Source of the DNA: Candidatus Barnesiella excrementavium
GTDB taxonomy: Bacteria > Bacteroidota > Bacteroidia > Bacteroidales > Barnesiellaceae
Direction of reading: 5' to 3'
Assembly (NCBI GenBank): GCA_019115485.1
Contig: DXDM01000019.1
Coordinates: forward strand, 1 to 43,001
DNA: 43,001 bases
Below, in pieces: positions 7,337 to 15,325 of this stretch. How positions within the stretch are numbered: position 1 is the first letter of the stretch; each line of letters starts with the position of its first letter. The notes under the pieces were generated by a model that was not told the DNA's origin, did no database searches, and was given only the letters and a program-made list of their open reading frames with translations. Both the position numbers and the translations under genes were made by a program.

Positions 7337-9448
7337 ATGAGACTCCACCACATCAAATATTGGGTATGCGCACTCCTCCTCACCACGCTCGTCACGGCTT
7401 GCAAGGAGGACGAGGTAACCTTGGGCGAAGGCTCGGTACAGTTACGGGTCAGCGTCTCGGACCACGTCGCTGTGGTTTCGCGGGCTGTCGACTCGGACAT
7501 CTACGCCTCGATGCAAACCCGCATTTACAGCAGCAAGGGGCTCATTCGCTACTACGATGCCGAGACGCCCATACCAACCACCCTCAACCTGGCCAGCGGT
7601 GCATATCATGCGTTCGTCCTCGCCGGCGACTCGGTGCCCGCGGCTTTCAACAAACCTTACTACACGGGTTCGACCGACTTTACCGTACGGGGTGGCGAAA
7701 CTACCTCGGCCAACGTGACCTGCACCGTAGCCAACACGCTGGCCACCGTAGCTTTCGACCCCAGTCTGGACGAAGTGGTCTCGAACTACAAGGTGAAGAT
7801 TTTCACCACCTCGGGCGAACTCTACTTTACCCAAGCCACAGTCGACTCGGTGGGTTACTACCTGTTTGACAACAAGGAACACAACCTGGCCTGGACTTTC
7901 GAAGGCGAAAAACTCGACGGTCGCAGCTATACCCAGTCGGGAGTTGTAGAGAATGTAAGTCGGGCCACACGATACGATTTCACCTTCAACTTCGACCCGG
8001 AGAGCGCAGTTACGGGCGGTACTTTCATCGACGTGAAAGTGAACGAATCGACCGTCGACTCGACGCACAACGTGGTCATCACCCAGCGGCCGCAGATTGT
8101 AGGCGACAAATTCAACCTTTCCGAACCGCTCTACTACGAGACCAACAACGGCAGCGAGACCTCCTTGTGGATTAACGCCGCTACCCGGCTGAAACGGGCC
8201 TGGATTTCGTGCGACAAACTCACGGCACTGGGATTCCCGGCCGACTCGGTCGACCTCCTCGGTAACGACAGAGACCTCATCGCCGGATTCCAGGCACGGG
8301 GTATCTCGTGCCAACACACCTACCAGGAGGAGAAAGACCTATCCAACGCCAAGATTACCCTCGCCGACGGCTTCGTCAAATCGCTCCCGAGCGACGAATA
8401 CACCTTTACAATCCAAGCGGTGGACATGAGCGGCAAGGACAATACCGCCACGCTGTCGATTGTCGTGTCGGACGCCATTGTGGTGACCGAAGAGCCCGAG
8501 CGGGCCAGCATCTGGGCTCGCCGAGCCACCCTGCTGGGCACGCTGGTAAAGGCAACCTCCGAACCGCTCTCGTTCCAATACCGGCAGACCGGTACGGATA
8601 GCTGGACCTCGGTTCCCGCCACGCTGTCGGGGTCGAGCCTGTCGGCCGAGGTAACCGGCCTTACCCCGGGTGTTACCTACGAGTACCAGGCAGTCGCCGG
8701 CTCTCAGGCTTCGGTCAAGACGGCCACCTTTACCACCGAATCGGCCACAGCCCTGCCCAACAGCAGTTTCGAGAACTGGCAAACCCTCTCGAAGGTCATG
8801 GTATTATACGGGCCCGGCGAAGAGATGTTCTGGGACAGCGGCAACCACGGTTCGGCCACAATGGACAAGAATGTGACCTCGCCCGACGAGACCTACAAGC
8901 ACAGCGGACGCTACTCGGTGAAACTCAAATCGCAGTTTGTTGGATTAGGTAATTGGATTGGTAAATTTGCCGCCGGAAACCTCTTTGCCGGCCAATACCT
9001 GCGCACCGACGGTACCGACGGCGTGCTCAGCTTCGGACGCCCCTTCACCTCGCGTCCGACCAAGCTGAAAGGTTACATCAAGTACAACCCCGGCACCGTC
9101 GACTATTCCAGCACCTCCGAACTGGCCAAGGGGGCTACCGACATCGGCAGCATCTACATTGCCATCGGCGATTGGAGCGAGCCTATCGAAATCCGCACCA
9201 AAGACAAGAAACTGTTCGACAAGAACGACGAGAAGATTATCGCCTACGGCGAATGGGACCTCACCGGCGAGACCCAGGGAACCGACGGTGGCCTGCTCGA
9301 ATTTGAAATACCGCTCGACTACCGTTCGCTCGACCGGATACCCAGCTACCTTGTGCTGGTGGCCTCGGCCAGCAAGTATGGCGACTATTTCACCGGCAGC
9401 TCCGGCAGCACCATGTGGATTGACGACTTAGAATTGATTTATGAATAA
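7337..9448 (+). CDS. DUF4493 lipoprotein with C-terminal PCMD domain
   Basis: The 703-residue lipoprotein has a lipobox LVTAC (Cys22). The order of domains copies the first gene of the operon: DUF4493 at about 30-240, an Ig-like segment at 255-385, a fibronectin-like domain at 390-470 (again with SIWARRATL), and PCMD at about 473-703. The PCMD part begins LPNSSFENW and ends MWIDDLELIYE, with the typical GVLSFGRPF and RPTKLKGYIKY strands. It is therefore a paralogue of the 3459 gene, with a better preserved PCMD domain. Its last codons overlap the next gene by 8 nt. No catalytic residues are known for this domain; a carbohydrate-binding or carbohydrate-processing surface protein is the usual guess. 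Confidence 0.8.
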   Translation: MRLHHIKYWVCALLLTTLVTACKEDEVTLGEGSVQLRVSVSDHVAVVSRAVDSDIYASMQTRIYSSKGLIRYYDAETPIPTTLNLASGAYHAFVLAGDSVPAAFNKPYYTGSTDFTVRGGETTSANVTCTVANTLATVAFDPSLDEVVSNYKVKIFTTSGELYFTQATVDSVGYYLFDNKEHNLAWTFEGEKLDGRSYTQSGVVENVSRATRYDFTFNFDPESAVTGGTFIDVKVNESTVDSTHNVVITQRPQIVGDKFNLSEPLYYETNNGSETSLWINAATRLKRAWISCDKLTALGFPADSVDLLGNDRDLIAGFQARGISCQHTYQEEKDLSNAKITLADGFVKSLPSDEYTFTIQAVDMSGKDNTATLSIVVSDAIVVTEEPERASIWARRATLLGTLVKATSEPLSFQYRQTGTDSWTSVPATLSGSSLSAEVTGLTPGVTYEYQAVAGSQASVKTATFTTESATALPNSSFENWQTLSKVMVLYGPGEEMFWDSGNHGSATMDKNVTSPDETYKHSGRYSVKLKSQFVGLGNWIGKFAAGNLFAGQYLRTDGTDGVLSFGRPFTSRPTKLKGYIKYNPGTVDYSSTSELAKGATDIGSIYIAIGDWSEPIEIRTKDKKLFDKNDEKIIAYGEWDLTGETQGTDGGLLEFEIPLDYRSLDRIPSYLVLVASASKYGDYFTGSSGSTMWIDDLELIYE

Positions 9449-10172
9449 ACTTATCTATCCCATACTCGCCCTGTTCCTGTTGATTCCCGGACTCGCAAGA
9501 GCCGAGGAGTTCGACCGGGGCATCGTGCTCAACACCTTCATACCCAAAGGGCAATGGGTGGTGGGGAACTCCATCTCCTACTCGGAGTACAGCAACAACA
9601 ACTACCAGTTCCTCGTCATCGAGGGCATCGACGGCATAGGCTACAACTTCAAGATAAGCCCCATGTTCTGCTACATTGTCAAGGACAATCTGGGACTGGG
9701 CGGCCGGTTCGCCTACGAGCGCAGCCTCACCAAACTTAACAGTGCCTCGATACAGATTGGCGACGACCTCAACTTCAACGTCGACAACGTGTACAGCCTC
9801 AGCCACACCTACTCGGGCATGGCCATCATGCGCAACTACATCAGCATAGGCAACAGCAACCGGTTCGGCCTCTTTAACGAGTTGCAAATCAATCTGGGAG
9901 GAGGTGAGTCGAAGGTGGTCAACGGCTCGGGCGACGCGCTCACCGGCACCTTCGAACGGTCGTTCAACCTCAAAATCGGCATTGCGCCGGGACTGATGGC
10001 CTTTATCAACGACTACACCGCCATCGAGGTCAATGTGGGCGTACTGGGTTTCAATTACAGCCATGTGAAACAGACGACCGACCAGGTCTACACCGGCAAG
10101 CGGTCGCAAAACTTGGCCAATTTCAAAGTTAATATCTTCTCATTGGGCTTAGGTCTCGCTTTTTATTTATGA
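9441..10172 (+). CDS. outer-membrane beta-barrel protein of the DUF4493/PCMD operon (paralogue 1)
   Basis: This 243-residue protein has a signal peptide (MNKLIYPILALFLLIPGLARA). The mature chain is rich in alternating strands, opening with FIPKGQWVVGNSISYSEY, and ends SLGLGLAFYL, as in integral outer-membrane barrels. It is homologous to the next gene over much of its length: FIPKGQW versus FIPKKQW, FCYIVKDNLGLG versus LGYFIKDNECIG, VKQTTDQVYTG versus IKQTTNNVETG. It overlaps both neighbours (ATGAATAA upstream, ATGA downstream). I infer that it anchors or exports the lipoproteins of the operon. No named family is recognised. Confidence 0.7.
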   Translation: MNKLIYPILALFLLIPGLARAEEFDRGIVLNTFIPKGQWVVGNSISYSEYSNNNYQFLVIEGIDGIGYNFKISPMFCYIVKDNLGLGGRFAYERSLTKLNSASIQIGDDLNFNVDNVYSLSHTYSGMAIMRNYISIGNSNRFGLFNELQINLGGGESKVVNGSGDALTGTFERSFNLKIGIAPGLMAFINDYTAIEVNVGVLGFNYSHVKQTTDQVYTGKRSQNLANFKVNIFSLGLGLAFYL

Positions 10173-11032
10173 AAAACTGGAAATACATACTCATTCTCAT
10201 CGGCATAATCCTTCCCGGGCGGTCGCTGCTCCACGCACAGGAGCTCGACTCGACAGCCGTGACTCCACCCGTGCAACAAACGGTTCCCCTGACGGCTCTC
10301 ACCCCCGCAGTGGCGGTCGACGAACCCGACACCATTGTGGAACGACGGGGATTCAACCGCAAGAAATACAAGCGGGGATTGCGCAACTACCTGTTCATAC
10401 CCAAGAAGCAGTGGATCATGGGTCTCACCCTCTCGCACGGCGAGTTTGACAGCAAGGACAACAACCTCCTCATCTTTGTCAAGGATTTCAATTTCAAGGG
10501 CAACATCACCACACTCAATCCCTTCCTGGGCTATTTCATCAAAGACAACGAATGTATCGGTATCAAACTGGGATACAGCCATCTAAGTGCCAACCTCGAC
10601 AACCTCAGCATCGATATTGACGAGGATATGCAATTCAACCTGAGCGACATGCGCTATCTGGGTGAGACCTTCTCGGCCTCGATTTTCCACCGGGCCTACA
10701 TCGGTATCGACCGCAACAAGCGGTTCGGCTTTTTCAACGAAACCGAACTGGCCTTCTCGAGCGGATCGAACCGCTTCGTAAGGGGCTCGGACGAGAACCT
10801 GCGCAATACCAAGACTACCACCTCCGAAATCAAGCTGGGGCTGAACCCGGGCTTCTGTGTCTTTATCATGAACAACATCAGCACCAGCGTCTCGTTCGGC
10901 GTAGCCGGTCTGCGCTACGGCACCATCAAACAGACAACCAACAACGTGGAGACGGGTAGCCGCCGGTCGAGCGGTGCCGACTTCAAGCTCAACCTGTTCA
11001 ACATCAACATCGGCATGTGCCTGCACATATAG
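10169..11032 (+). CDS. outer-membrane beta-barrel protein of the DUF4493/PCMD operon (paralogue 2)
   Basis: This 287-residue paralogue of the preceding gene has a signal peptide ending near LLHAQ and a spacer of about 45 residues (TAVTPPVQQTVPLTALTPAVA, then RRGFNRKKYKRGLRNYLF) that the first copy lacks. The barrel-like region starts at FIPKKQWIMGLTLSHGEF and ends NLFNINIGMCLHI. The ATGA overlap with the preceding stop indicates coupling. The pair probably forms one or two outer-membrane barrels working with the operon lipoproteins; this is inferred from position and strand pattern only. Confidence 0.7.
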   Translation: MKNWKYILILIGIILPGRSLLHAQELDSTAVTPPVQQTVPLTALTPAVAVDEPDTIVERRGFNRKKYKRGLRNYLFIPKKQWIMGLTLSHGEFDSKDNNLLIFVKDFNFKGNITTLNPFLGYFIKDNECIGIKLGYSHLSANLDNLSIDIDEDMQFNLSDMRYLGETFSASIFHRAYIGIDRNKRFGFFNETELAFSSGSNRFVRGSDENLRNTKTTTSEIKLGLNPGFCVFIMNNISTSVSFGVAGLRYGTIKQTTNNVETGSRRSSGADFKLNLFNINIGMCLHI

Positions 11033-11033
11033 A

Positions 11034-12608
11034 ATGAAAGTCATGCGAAAATACAGTTTCTACATACTCCCGTTCCTCGCTACACTCCTCTTCGCGGCGT
11101 GTATCCAGAACGACATTCCCTACCCCCGCATCAAGGCTCAAATCCTGTCGATTTCGGCCGAAGGACAGGTGGGTACGGCCACTATCGACAACGCCACCCT
11201 CACGGTGAGCCTCGAACTGGCCGACACCGTGGACCTGCGGCGGGTACACATCGAGTCGCTCACCGTGACCGAAGGTGCCACCTCGACTCTGCCGGCCGAC
11301 TCGACTATCGACCTGACCCAAAGCTACTCGCTCACCCTCTCGATTTATCAAGACTACACCTGGACCATACAGGCCACTCAGAACATCGAGCGCTCGTTCC
11401 GCGTCGAAGGGCAATTCGGCGCTCCCGTATTCGACGCCTACAACCACCGGGCCATCGCCTATGTGAACCAGGATGCCGACCTGTCGAACATCAAGATTAC
11501 CGAACTGGTGCTGGGTCCGGCCGGAATAACGACCTACTCGCCCCAAATCGAGAATATTACCGACTTCTCGCTGGGTTACCAGAAGGTGATAGTCACCTAT
11601 CACGGCATCATGGAGGAGTGGACTCTCTACATCGTACCGTCGGAGAGCGAGGTATCGACCGACGGAGTCGATGCCTGGACCAACGTGGCCTGGCTGCACG
11701 GCAGCGGCAAGGAGGGGGCTCAAAACGGTTTTGAAATCAAAGAGGCTGCGGCCGAAACCTGGGAGAAGGTGCCCGACGAATATGTCACCCACGACAAAGG
11801 CTCCTTTACCGCCCGCATGATACACCTAAAAGCCAACACCACCTATATGTGCCGCGCCGTTTCGGGCGACCTTATCGGCAACGAGGTGACCTTCACCACC
11901 GGCTCGGCGGCCGAACTGCCTAACGGCAGCTTCGACTACTGGAACCTGGCCGGCAAGGTGTGGAACCCCTGGCCCGAGGGGAGCGAGAATTTCTGGGACA
12001 CCGGCAACAAGGGAGCCACGACCCTGGGCGACAGCAACACCCAACCGACCGACGACACCTGGTCGGGCACGGGACAGGCGGCCAAACTGGCAACCAAATT
12101 CGTGGGTATCAGCTCGCTGGGCAAGTTGGCTGCCGGCAACATGTATGTAGGCAACTACATTCGCACCGACGGCTCCAACGGCGTGCTCAACTTCGGAAAA
12201 CCCTTCACGCAACGGCCCACCCGACTGAAAGGCTACTTCAAATACACCACGGTGCCCATCAACAAGACCAACAGCGATTTGACAGCCCTCATGGGGCAAC
12301 CCGATACCTGCCAGATATACATCGCCCTGGGCGATTGGAGCGAACCGATAGAGATTCGCACCAAACCGAGCGACCGCAAGGTATTCGACAAGAACGACCC
12401 GCACGTCATCGCCTATGCCGAGATGTCGTCGGGTGAATCGGTACCCGACTACACCCCCTTCACCCTCGAACTCGAATACCGCGACACCTCCCGCGTCCCC
12501 ACCTACATCGTGGTGGTTGCCTCGGCCAGCAAGTATGGCGACTACTTTACCGGCGGTGACGGCAGTGTACTGTTTATCGACGACTTCTCACTTGAATACG
12601 ACTACTGA
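11034..12608 (+). CDS. PCMD-domain lipoprotein, last gene of the operon
   Basis: The 524-residue lipoprotein has a lipobox LFAAC. I start it at ATG 11034, one base after the previous stop; ATG 11043 is also possible. There is no DUF4493 domain. Instead the N-terminal 200 residues form two Ig-like modules (AQILSISAEGQVGTATID, then ITELVLGPAGI), followed by a fibronectin-like part and a PCMD domain at about 300-524. That domain begins LPNGSFDYWNL and ends VLFIDDFSLEYDY, with GVLNFGKPFTQRPTRLKGYFKY as its core. It closely resembles the PCMD part of the 7337 gene (both contain the IALGDWSEPIEIRTK/IAIGDWSEPIEIRTK strand), so the two arose by domain duplication. Confidence 0.85.
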   Translation: MKVMRKYSFYILPFLATLLFAACIQNDIPYPRIKAQILSISAEGQVGTATIDNATLTVSLELADTVDLRRVHIESLTVTEGATSTLPADSTIDLTQSYSLTLSIYQDYTWTIQATQNIERSFRVEGQFGAPVFDAYNHRAIAYVNQDADLSNIKITELVLGPAGITTYSPQIENITDFSLGYQKVIVTYHGIMEEWTLYIVPSESEVSTDGVDAWTNVAWLHGSGKEGAQNGFEIKEAAAETWEKVPDEYVTHDKGSFTARMIHLKANTTYMCRAVSGDLIGNEVTFTTGSAAELPNGSFDYWNLAGKVWNPWPEGSENFWDTGNKGATTLGDSNTQPTDDTWSGTGQAAKLATKFVGISSLGKLAAGNMYVGNYIRTDGSNGVLNFGKPFTQRPTRLKGYFKYTTVPINKTNSDLTALMGQPDTCQIYIALGDWSEPIEIRTKPSDRKVFDKNDPHVIAYAEMSSGESVPDYTPFTLELEYRDTSRVPTYIVVVASASKYGDYFTGGDGSVLFIDDFSLEYDY

Positions 12609-12650
12609 TACTACCACAATCTGCCCCGCTCCGGCGGGTAGGTCCATAAG

Positions 12651-12689
12651 CCAGCAGCCCGACTACCTTGATGGTAGCCGGGCTGCTGG
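12651..12689 (+). terminator. strong stem-loop after the DUF4493/PCMD operon
   Basis: CCAGCAGCCCG pairs perfectly with CGGGCTGCTGG, with an inner CTACC/GGTAG extension. No T run follows, so it may act as a mRNA 3' stabiliser or a Rho-assisted end and not as a classic terminator. Confidence 0.55.
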
Positions 12690-12759
12690 TATACTCATAC
12701 GCCGAGACCGGGCCGTCACAGCCGTCAGTCCACCCGGGTGACCTGGTATCTCTCTGGCT

Positions 12760-12812
12760 AAAAAAAAGAAGAAGAAGAGTCGCTCCCGGATAATCCGGTG
12801 CAACTCTTCTCG
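12760..12812 (-). terminator. intrinsic terminator of lgt
   Basis: On the minus strand AGAAGAGT pairs with ACTCTTCT around an inner CCGGATTATCCGG stem, followed by CTTCTTCTTTTTTTT. Confidence 0.85.
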
Positions 12813-12902
12813 GCTCATATAGATGATGCCTCTCTCGTTTCCATATCATGCGACAAGCCCTGCATCGATTCGGGTGCATGGAATTGCCACCTACCCTGCC
12901 TC

Positions 12903-13763
12903 CTATTGCTTGGCTTTGTTCCTGGCCGGTGCATACTTGATGGGGACCCGCGGACGCTGCATGGCCCGCACCACCAGCCACACCCCGGCAATGACAAACG
13001 GAATGCTCAGCCACTGCCCCATATTCAGCGTCATCGACGCCTCGAAAGCCACCTGGTCGTTCTTGATAAACTCAATCAGGAAACGCGACAGGAAGGTGCC
13101 GATGAGGAAGGTGCCGAAGATAAGTCCCTCGCGCTCCTCGGCATTGCGCCGCCAGTACAGGTAGAGCAGCAATCCGAAGAGCAACAGATAGCACAACGCC
13201 TCGTAAATCTGCGTCGGGTGCGACGGTGCCGTGAAAACCGGTTCGGCTCCGGCCATCCACTGCGGCAGATTCTCCACAAAGCGGAATCCCCACGGCAGCG
13301 ATGTCTCATGCCCGTAAATCTCGTGATTCATCAGGTTTCCCGTGCGGATAAAGGCGGCCACCAGAGCTACCGGCACAACCAGCCGGTCGAGCGTAAAAAG
13401 CATGCTGCGATGCGTCACCCGGCGGGAGTAAATCCAAATGGCGATAAGGATACCGATAGCCCCGCCATGACTGGCCAACCCGCCCTTCCAGATTTTCAGA
13501 ATCTCAATGGGGTGCTGCGAATAGACGTCCCACTCATAAAAGAGGCAATGCCCCAGGCGCGCCCCTATAATCATGGCCACGACTACATAAATAAAAAGCG
13601 AATCGAGCCACTTGACATTCAACTGCTCGTGACGGAACATGCGGTCCATCATGCTGTAACCCACGATAAAACCGATAGCGAAAAACAGCCCGTACCAGCG
13701 AATCTGGATAAACCCGTCGTACAGCGCCGGGCTGGCTGTCCAGGTGATAAAATCAGTAATCAT
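12903..13763 (-). CDS. lgt: prolipoprotein diacylglyceryl transferase
   Basis: The 286-residue inner-membrane enzyme transfers diacylglyceryl from phosphatidylglycerol to the lipobox cysteine of prolipoproteins, the first step of lipoprotein maturation. Several membrane segments are visible (for example FFAIGFIVGYSMM and SLFIYVVVAMIIGARLGHCLFY). The conserved SHGGAIG stretch and the family signature around IRTGNLMNHEIYGHET are both present. The frame extends far upstream of 13763, but those residues are shadow sequence; MITDFITWTASP is the natural start. It has its own -7 element and terminator. Its product would process the many lipoproteins encoded earlier in the window. Confidence 0.95.
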   Translation of the reverse strand: MITDFITWTASPALYDGFIQIRWYGLFFAIGFIVGYSMMDRMFRHEQLNVKWLDSLFIYVVVAMIIGARLGHCLFYEWDVYSQHPIEILKIWKGGLASHGGAIGILIAIWIYSRRVTHRSMLFTLDRLVVPVALVAAFIRTGNLMNHEIYGHETSLPWGFRFVENLPQWMAGAEPVFTAPSHPTQIYEALCYLLLFGLLLYLYWRRNAEEREGLIFGTFLIGTFLSRFLIEFIKNDQVAFEASMTLNMGQWLSIPFVIAGVWLVVRAMQRPRVPIKYAPARNKAKQ

Positions 13764-13772
13764 ACCGTTCGT

Positions 13773-13816
13773 AAAAAAAACAATGTCCTGTCCGTGCAGG
13801 ACGCATAGACAGGACA
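13773..13816 (-). terminator. intrinsic terminator of ddh
   Basis: On the minus strand TGTCCTGTC pairs with GACAGGACA around a 15-nt loop and is followed by TTGTTTTTTTT. It lies just upstream of lgt and abuts the lgt -7 element. Confidence 0.8.
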
Positions 13817-13822
13817 AAGATA
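13815..13822 (-). promoter_or_regulatory. -7 promoter element of lgt (TATCTTTG)
   Basis: The minus strand reads TATCTTTG, an exact TAnnTTTG. It overlaps the first bases of the ddh terminator stem, so the lgt leader would begin inside that hairpin. No clear -33 TTTG. Confidence 0.5.
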
Positions 13823-13872
13823 CATATTTGTCGGAGAATACGGGAATCTCCCGCCCCGATTCTTTCGTCACA

Positions 13873-14769
13873 TTATACCAACCGGCGCACCAGTTCGTCG
13901 CGGTCGCCATAAAGCAAGTCGATGATGGGAATCTCGATGAGTGTGTAGCAACCGGGACGCTGCAACATGGCGGCACGAGCCGTACCCACCAGAATCTGCG
14001 CCGTCAAGGCCGGGTTGTTGATGGTCATGTCGAACTCGAAACGCTGGTTCTGCGTCTTGCCCGATACCCCTTTGCGCACCATGTTCACCCCATGCCCCAT
14101 ATCTTTGAGGGCGTCGACACTCTCGACCTGCATCACGTGAGTCTCATCGTGAGCAAAATAGTCGTCGCTCTTGATGGCGCGGGCCACCTCGTCGAACTTA
14201 TATCCCTCTTCGAGTTCGATGTAAACCATGCGGCGATGAATACCCGTACCCAACGGAATCGTCATCGACAGGGCAGCCTTCACTCCGGCAATCGCCTTCA
14301 CGGCCACCGTGTGGCCCATACTCATACCGGGGCCGAAATTGGTATAGGTAATTCCCTTGGGGGCACAAGCCTCCATGAGCGTGCGCACCACCGAGTCGGT
14401 ACCCGGATCCCAACCGGCCGAGATGATAGCCACCGAGTTGTGCGCCTTGGCCTGTGCATCGAGCGTCTTGCGCAAGTCACTTATCTGGGTGTGAATGTCG
14501 AAACTGTCGACCGTGCGGATACCCTTTTCGAGAGCCTTCATGGCATAATGCTCCACCTCGCGCGTAGGCGTGCAGAGAATAGCCACATCGACGGCTTCGA
14601 GTTCGTCGAGCGACGTAACCACCCGGTAGGGTGTCAACTCCATCGGCACCTCGGTAACCCGACGGCGCACCACTCCCGCAATCTCAAAGTCGGGAGCAAC
14701 CTGCAAGGCCTCCAATACGAAACGGCCTATATTGCCATAACCCACGATGGCAGCTCTGATTTTCTTCAT
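13873..14769 (-). CDS. ddh: meso-diaminopimelate D-dehydrogenase
   Basis: The 298-residue NADPH-dependent enzyme reversibly converts L-tetrahydrodipicolinate plus ammonia to meso-diaminopimelate, a one-step branch of lysine and peptidoglycan synthesis in the cytoplasm. The N-terminal dinucleotide-binding motif VGYGNIGRFVLEAL lies at residues 8-21. Family segments SFDIHTQI, SAGWDPGTDSVVRTL and NFGPGMSMGHTVAVKAI are present, with the usual length near 300-325. The start was set at ATG 14769 (MKKIRAAIVGYG); the upstream extension is AT-rich leader. A near-consensus -7 element (TATCTTTA) lies 29 bp upstream and a terminator follows the stop. Single-gene unit. Confidence 0.95.
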   Translation of the reverse strand: MKKIRAAIVGYGNIGRFVLEALQVAPDFEIAGVVRRRVTEVPMELTPYRVVTSLDELEAVDVAILCTPTREVEHYAMKALEKGIRTVDSFDIHTQISDLRKTLDAQAKAHNSVAIISAGWDPGTDSVVRTLMEACAPKGITYTNFGPGMSMGHTVAVKAIAGVKAALSMTIPLGTGIHRRMVYIELEEGYKFDEVARAIKSDDYFAHDETHVMQVESVDALKDMGHGVNMVRKGVSGKTQNQRFEFDMTINNPALTAQILVGTARAAMLQRPGCYTLIEIPIIDLLYGDRDELVRRLV

Positions 14770-14797
14770 ATCTTTTTCATTTTTAAGTTTTGAGGCG

Positions 14798-14805
14798 TAA
14801 AGATA
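14798..14805 (-). promoter_or_regulatory. -7 promoter element of ddh (TATCTTTA)
   Basis: The minus strand matches TAnnTTTG at 7 of 8 positions, 29 bp before the start. No clear -33 motif. Confidence 0.4.
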
Positions 14806-14901
14806 CAAAAAAATCAATACATTCCTCCTGGGTCAGCTATTTTCCAAGATGTCGGCCCCACTCTTCGTAGCCTCTGCCCCCAAGTGCTCCCAAGCAGCGA
14901 T

Positions 14902-14943
14902 AAAAAAAGAGGTTCAATCTTGTAAAAACAGATTGAACCTCTC
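14902..14943 (-). terminator. intrinsic terminator after tRNA-Thr
   Basis: A perfect 13-bp inverted repeat (14908-14920 with 14930-14942, core GGTTCAATCT) is followed on the minus strand by TTTTTTTA, directly after the tRNA 3' end. Confidence 0.9.
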
Positions 14944-14945
14944 TG

Positions 14946-15018
14946 AGCCACGACCGGGACTCGAACCCGGGACCTTTTCGTTACGAATGAAATGCTCTAC
15001 CAACTGAGCTATTGTGGC
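14946..15018 (-). tRNA. tRNA-Thr (CGT anticodon)
   Basis: A 73-nt cloverleaf can be drawn on the minus strand: acceptor GCCACAA/TCGTGGC, D stem GCTC/GAGC, anticodon loop TTCGTAA (CGT, reading ACG), T stem CCGGG/CCCGG with TTCGAGT loop, discriminator T, and no encoded CCA. Two stem positions are A-C mismatches: 6-67 in the acceptor and 31-39 next to the anticodon loop. It has a good promoter and a terminator of its own. It is probably functional, but a degenerate copy cannot be excluded, since a Thr tRNA with TGT anticodon could read ACG by wobble. Confidence 0.85.
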
Positions 15019-15027
15019 ATTGCGGTG

Positions 15028-15058
15028 CAAAGGTAATGCTTTTGAAAGAACCCGCCAA
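15028..15058 (-). promoter_or_regulatory. promoter of tRNA-Thr
   Basis: The minus strand reads TTGG (15055-15058), 19 bp, then TACCTTTG (15028-15035), the second element being an exact TAnnTTTG match; transcription would begin within a few bases of the tRNA 5' end. Confidence 0.7.
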
Positions 15059-15264
15059 CTCTTTCTCCTATTTTTTTGCGGTCCCGACTCATTTTTTTTC
15101 AAAGAGGAGCCGACGGTAAAACTTGTAAATCCACTTATTGGCATGATTACGAGTAATATCGAATAACCGATATTTCTTATTTACAAGCTATAAAAAGAGA
15201 AATTTTGGCCTGAGCCTACAAGGGGAAGGAAAAAAACAGGAGGGAAAACGATTGACCTATTTTC

Positions 15265-15297
15265 AAAAAAAGAGCGACCCGAGATGCTCGGGCCGCC
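15265..15297 (-). terminator. intrinsic terminator of the DUF4270 gene
   Basis: On the minus strand GCGGCCCGAG pairs with CTCGGGTCGC around a short loop and is followed by TCTTTTTTTG. Confidence 0.85.
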
Positions 15298-15325
15298 TTG
15301 TATAGAGAATCCGACTTAAAGCAGA

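Larger units (their letters stand above)
12609..12902. other. convergent intergenic region with two hairpins
   Basis: This 294-bp stretch lies between the operon end and lgt. It contains a long stem-loop (12651-12689) and the lgt terminator (12760-12812). No protein gene is supported. Confidence 0.6.
15019..15325. other. intergenic region between tRNA-Thr and the DUF4270 gene
   Basis: This 307-bp AT-rich stretch contains the tRNA promoter and the terminator of the DUF4270 gene. I see no further gene in it. Confidence 0.6.

Noticed and set aside
12798..13808. 336-codon plus-strand frame opposite lgt
   Set aside because: It is the complement of a well-supported lgt gene, His/Arg-rich as expected for antisense of a high-GC gene.
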